This document shows positions 63,687 through 64,000 of a stretch of 64,000 nt of DNA, piece by piece. Under the pieces are notes generated by a model that saw only the letters and a list, made by a program, of their open reading frames with translations, did not search any database and was not told where the DNA came from. The DNA is from Xanthobacter autotrophicus (lineage in GTDB: Bacteria > Pseudomonadota > Alphaproteobacteria > Rhizobiales > Xanthobacteraceae). The translations under genes were made by a program, and so were the position numbers. The stretch lies in assembly GCF_043194295.1 (NCBI RefSeq), contig NZ_JBAFVK010000002.1; one strand, given 5' to 3'. Position 1 is the first letter of the stretch. Each line of letters begins with the position of its first letter.

Positions 63687-64000
63687 GTGGCCGAGAGGAA
63701 GGTGAAGGGGGCCTTGGAGGTCCAGCTGCCGCACGTTCAGGATCACGAGGACTATGTGACCGGCTCCGGCGCGCCCGCCGCGACGGCCGTGACCCTCGAA
63801 CAGGCCCTGGGTGTCCAGGTGCGCTCCATCCGGCGGGAACTGGATCTCACGGTGTCGGACCTCGCCGGCGCCGCGGGCATTTCCGTTGGCATGCTCTCCA
63901 AGATTGAGAACGGCCAGATCTCGCCTTCCCTCGGCACGCTGCAAGCCATCTCCAAGGCGCTCAACGTGCCTATCACCACCCTGTTCTCGGCCTTCGAGGA
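63687..64000 (+). CDS. XRE-family regulator, partial (probably XRE-cupin)
   Basis: The frame opens at a GTG preceded by GGGGGAAAGC and runs off the window. Of 104 visible residues the first 40 are a variable tail. The helix-turn-helix follows: LGVQVRSIRRELDLTVSDLA, AGISVGMLSKIENGQISPSL, GTLQAISKALNVPITTLFSA. Regulators with this exact kind of domain usually carry a C-terminal cupin sensor, which would lie outside the window. It is chromosomal and marks the right flank of the element. Confidence 0.8.
   Translation, partial: MAERKVKGALEVQLPHVQDHEDYVTGSGAPAATAVTLEQALGVQVRSIRRELDLTVSDLAGAAGISVGMLSKIENGQISPSLGTLQAISKALNVPITTLFSAFE

Noticed and set aside
1..64000. CRISPR array, rRNA operon or complete insertion sequence
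   Set aside because: No regularly spaced repeats, rRNA-like stretches or transposase genes with terminal repeats were seen on either strand.

Overview
The window is GC-rich chromosomal DNA of an alphaproteobacterium of the Hyphomicrobiales, possibly Xanthobacteraceae. The evidence is the alphaproteobacterial rne / mrcA / prfB neighbourhood, an RNase E ending in a WWQRKLFGG-type tail, a B12-dependent ribonucleotide reductase, a XoxF-type dehydrogenase and a 50-nt dispersed repeat of a kind I recall from rhizobial genomes. The genus assignment is an inference.

Positions 1-35162 are core-like chromosome. In order: the 5' end of an exported protein (probably an amidase), rne, mrcA, a PAS-PAS-GAF-GGDEF-EAL protein, prfB, a small secreted protein, a glycoside hydrolase, a glutathione transferase-like protein, nrdJ, an MFS symporter, a photolyase, cysteine synthase, a sulfurtransferase, a methyltransferase, an acyltransferase, an exported adenosine deaminase-like protein, a second GST, PPK2, a MurJ-family flippase, an LprI-MliC lysozyme-inhibitor fusion and a lanthanide-type PQQ alcohol dehydrogenase.

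Positions 35163-41965 are accessory. After a decayed GNAT toxin copy and a very AT-rich leader comes a four-gene operon (35880-41099). Its first two products look like the two subunits of an alpha-xenorhabdolysin (XaxA/XaxB) alpha-pore-forming toxin. They are followed by an 897-residue protein I cannot assign and a small membrane protein. This is the best candidate for an undescribed system. A broken glycosyltransferase (GT39) lies between it and the next island.

Positions 41966-63274 are an integrated element of about 21.3 kb in the tRNA-Phe gene, bounded by a 45-bp direct repeat of the tRNA 3' part. It carries a DUF1778/GNAT toxin-antitoxin pair, a helicase IV-like protein with an embedded nuclease-like segment, two GIY-YIG proteins, a P4-type integrase, an AlpA-like regulator, a prim-pol/AAA replication protein, a C-protein-like XRE regulator, and a type III restriction operon (res-mod-DUF6508-[RelE-fold]UvrD). 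It also carries small hypothetical genes, a DUF429-like gene and a family of dispersed inverted repeats. Its content is mainly defence plus replication and integration.

The intact tRNA-Phe (63230-63305, minus strand) and the start of an XRE regulator mark the return to chromosome. I saw no CRISPR array, rRNA or complete insertion sequence.
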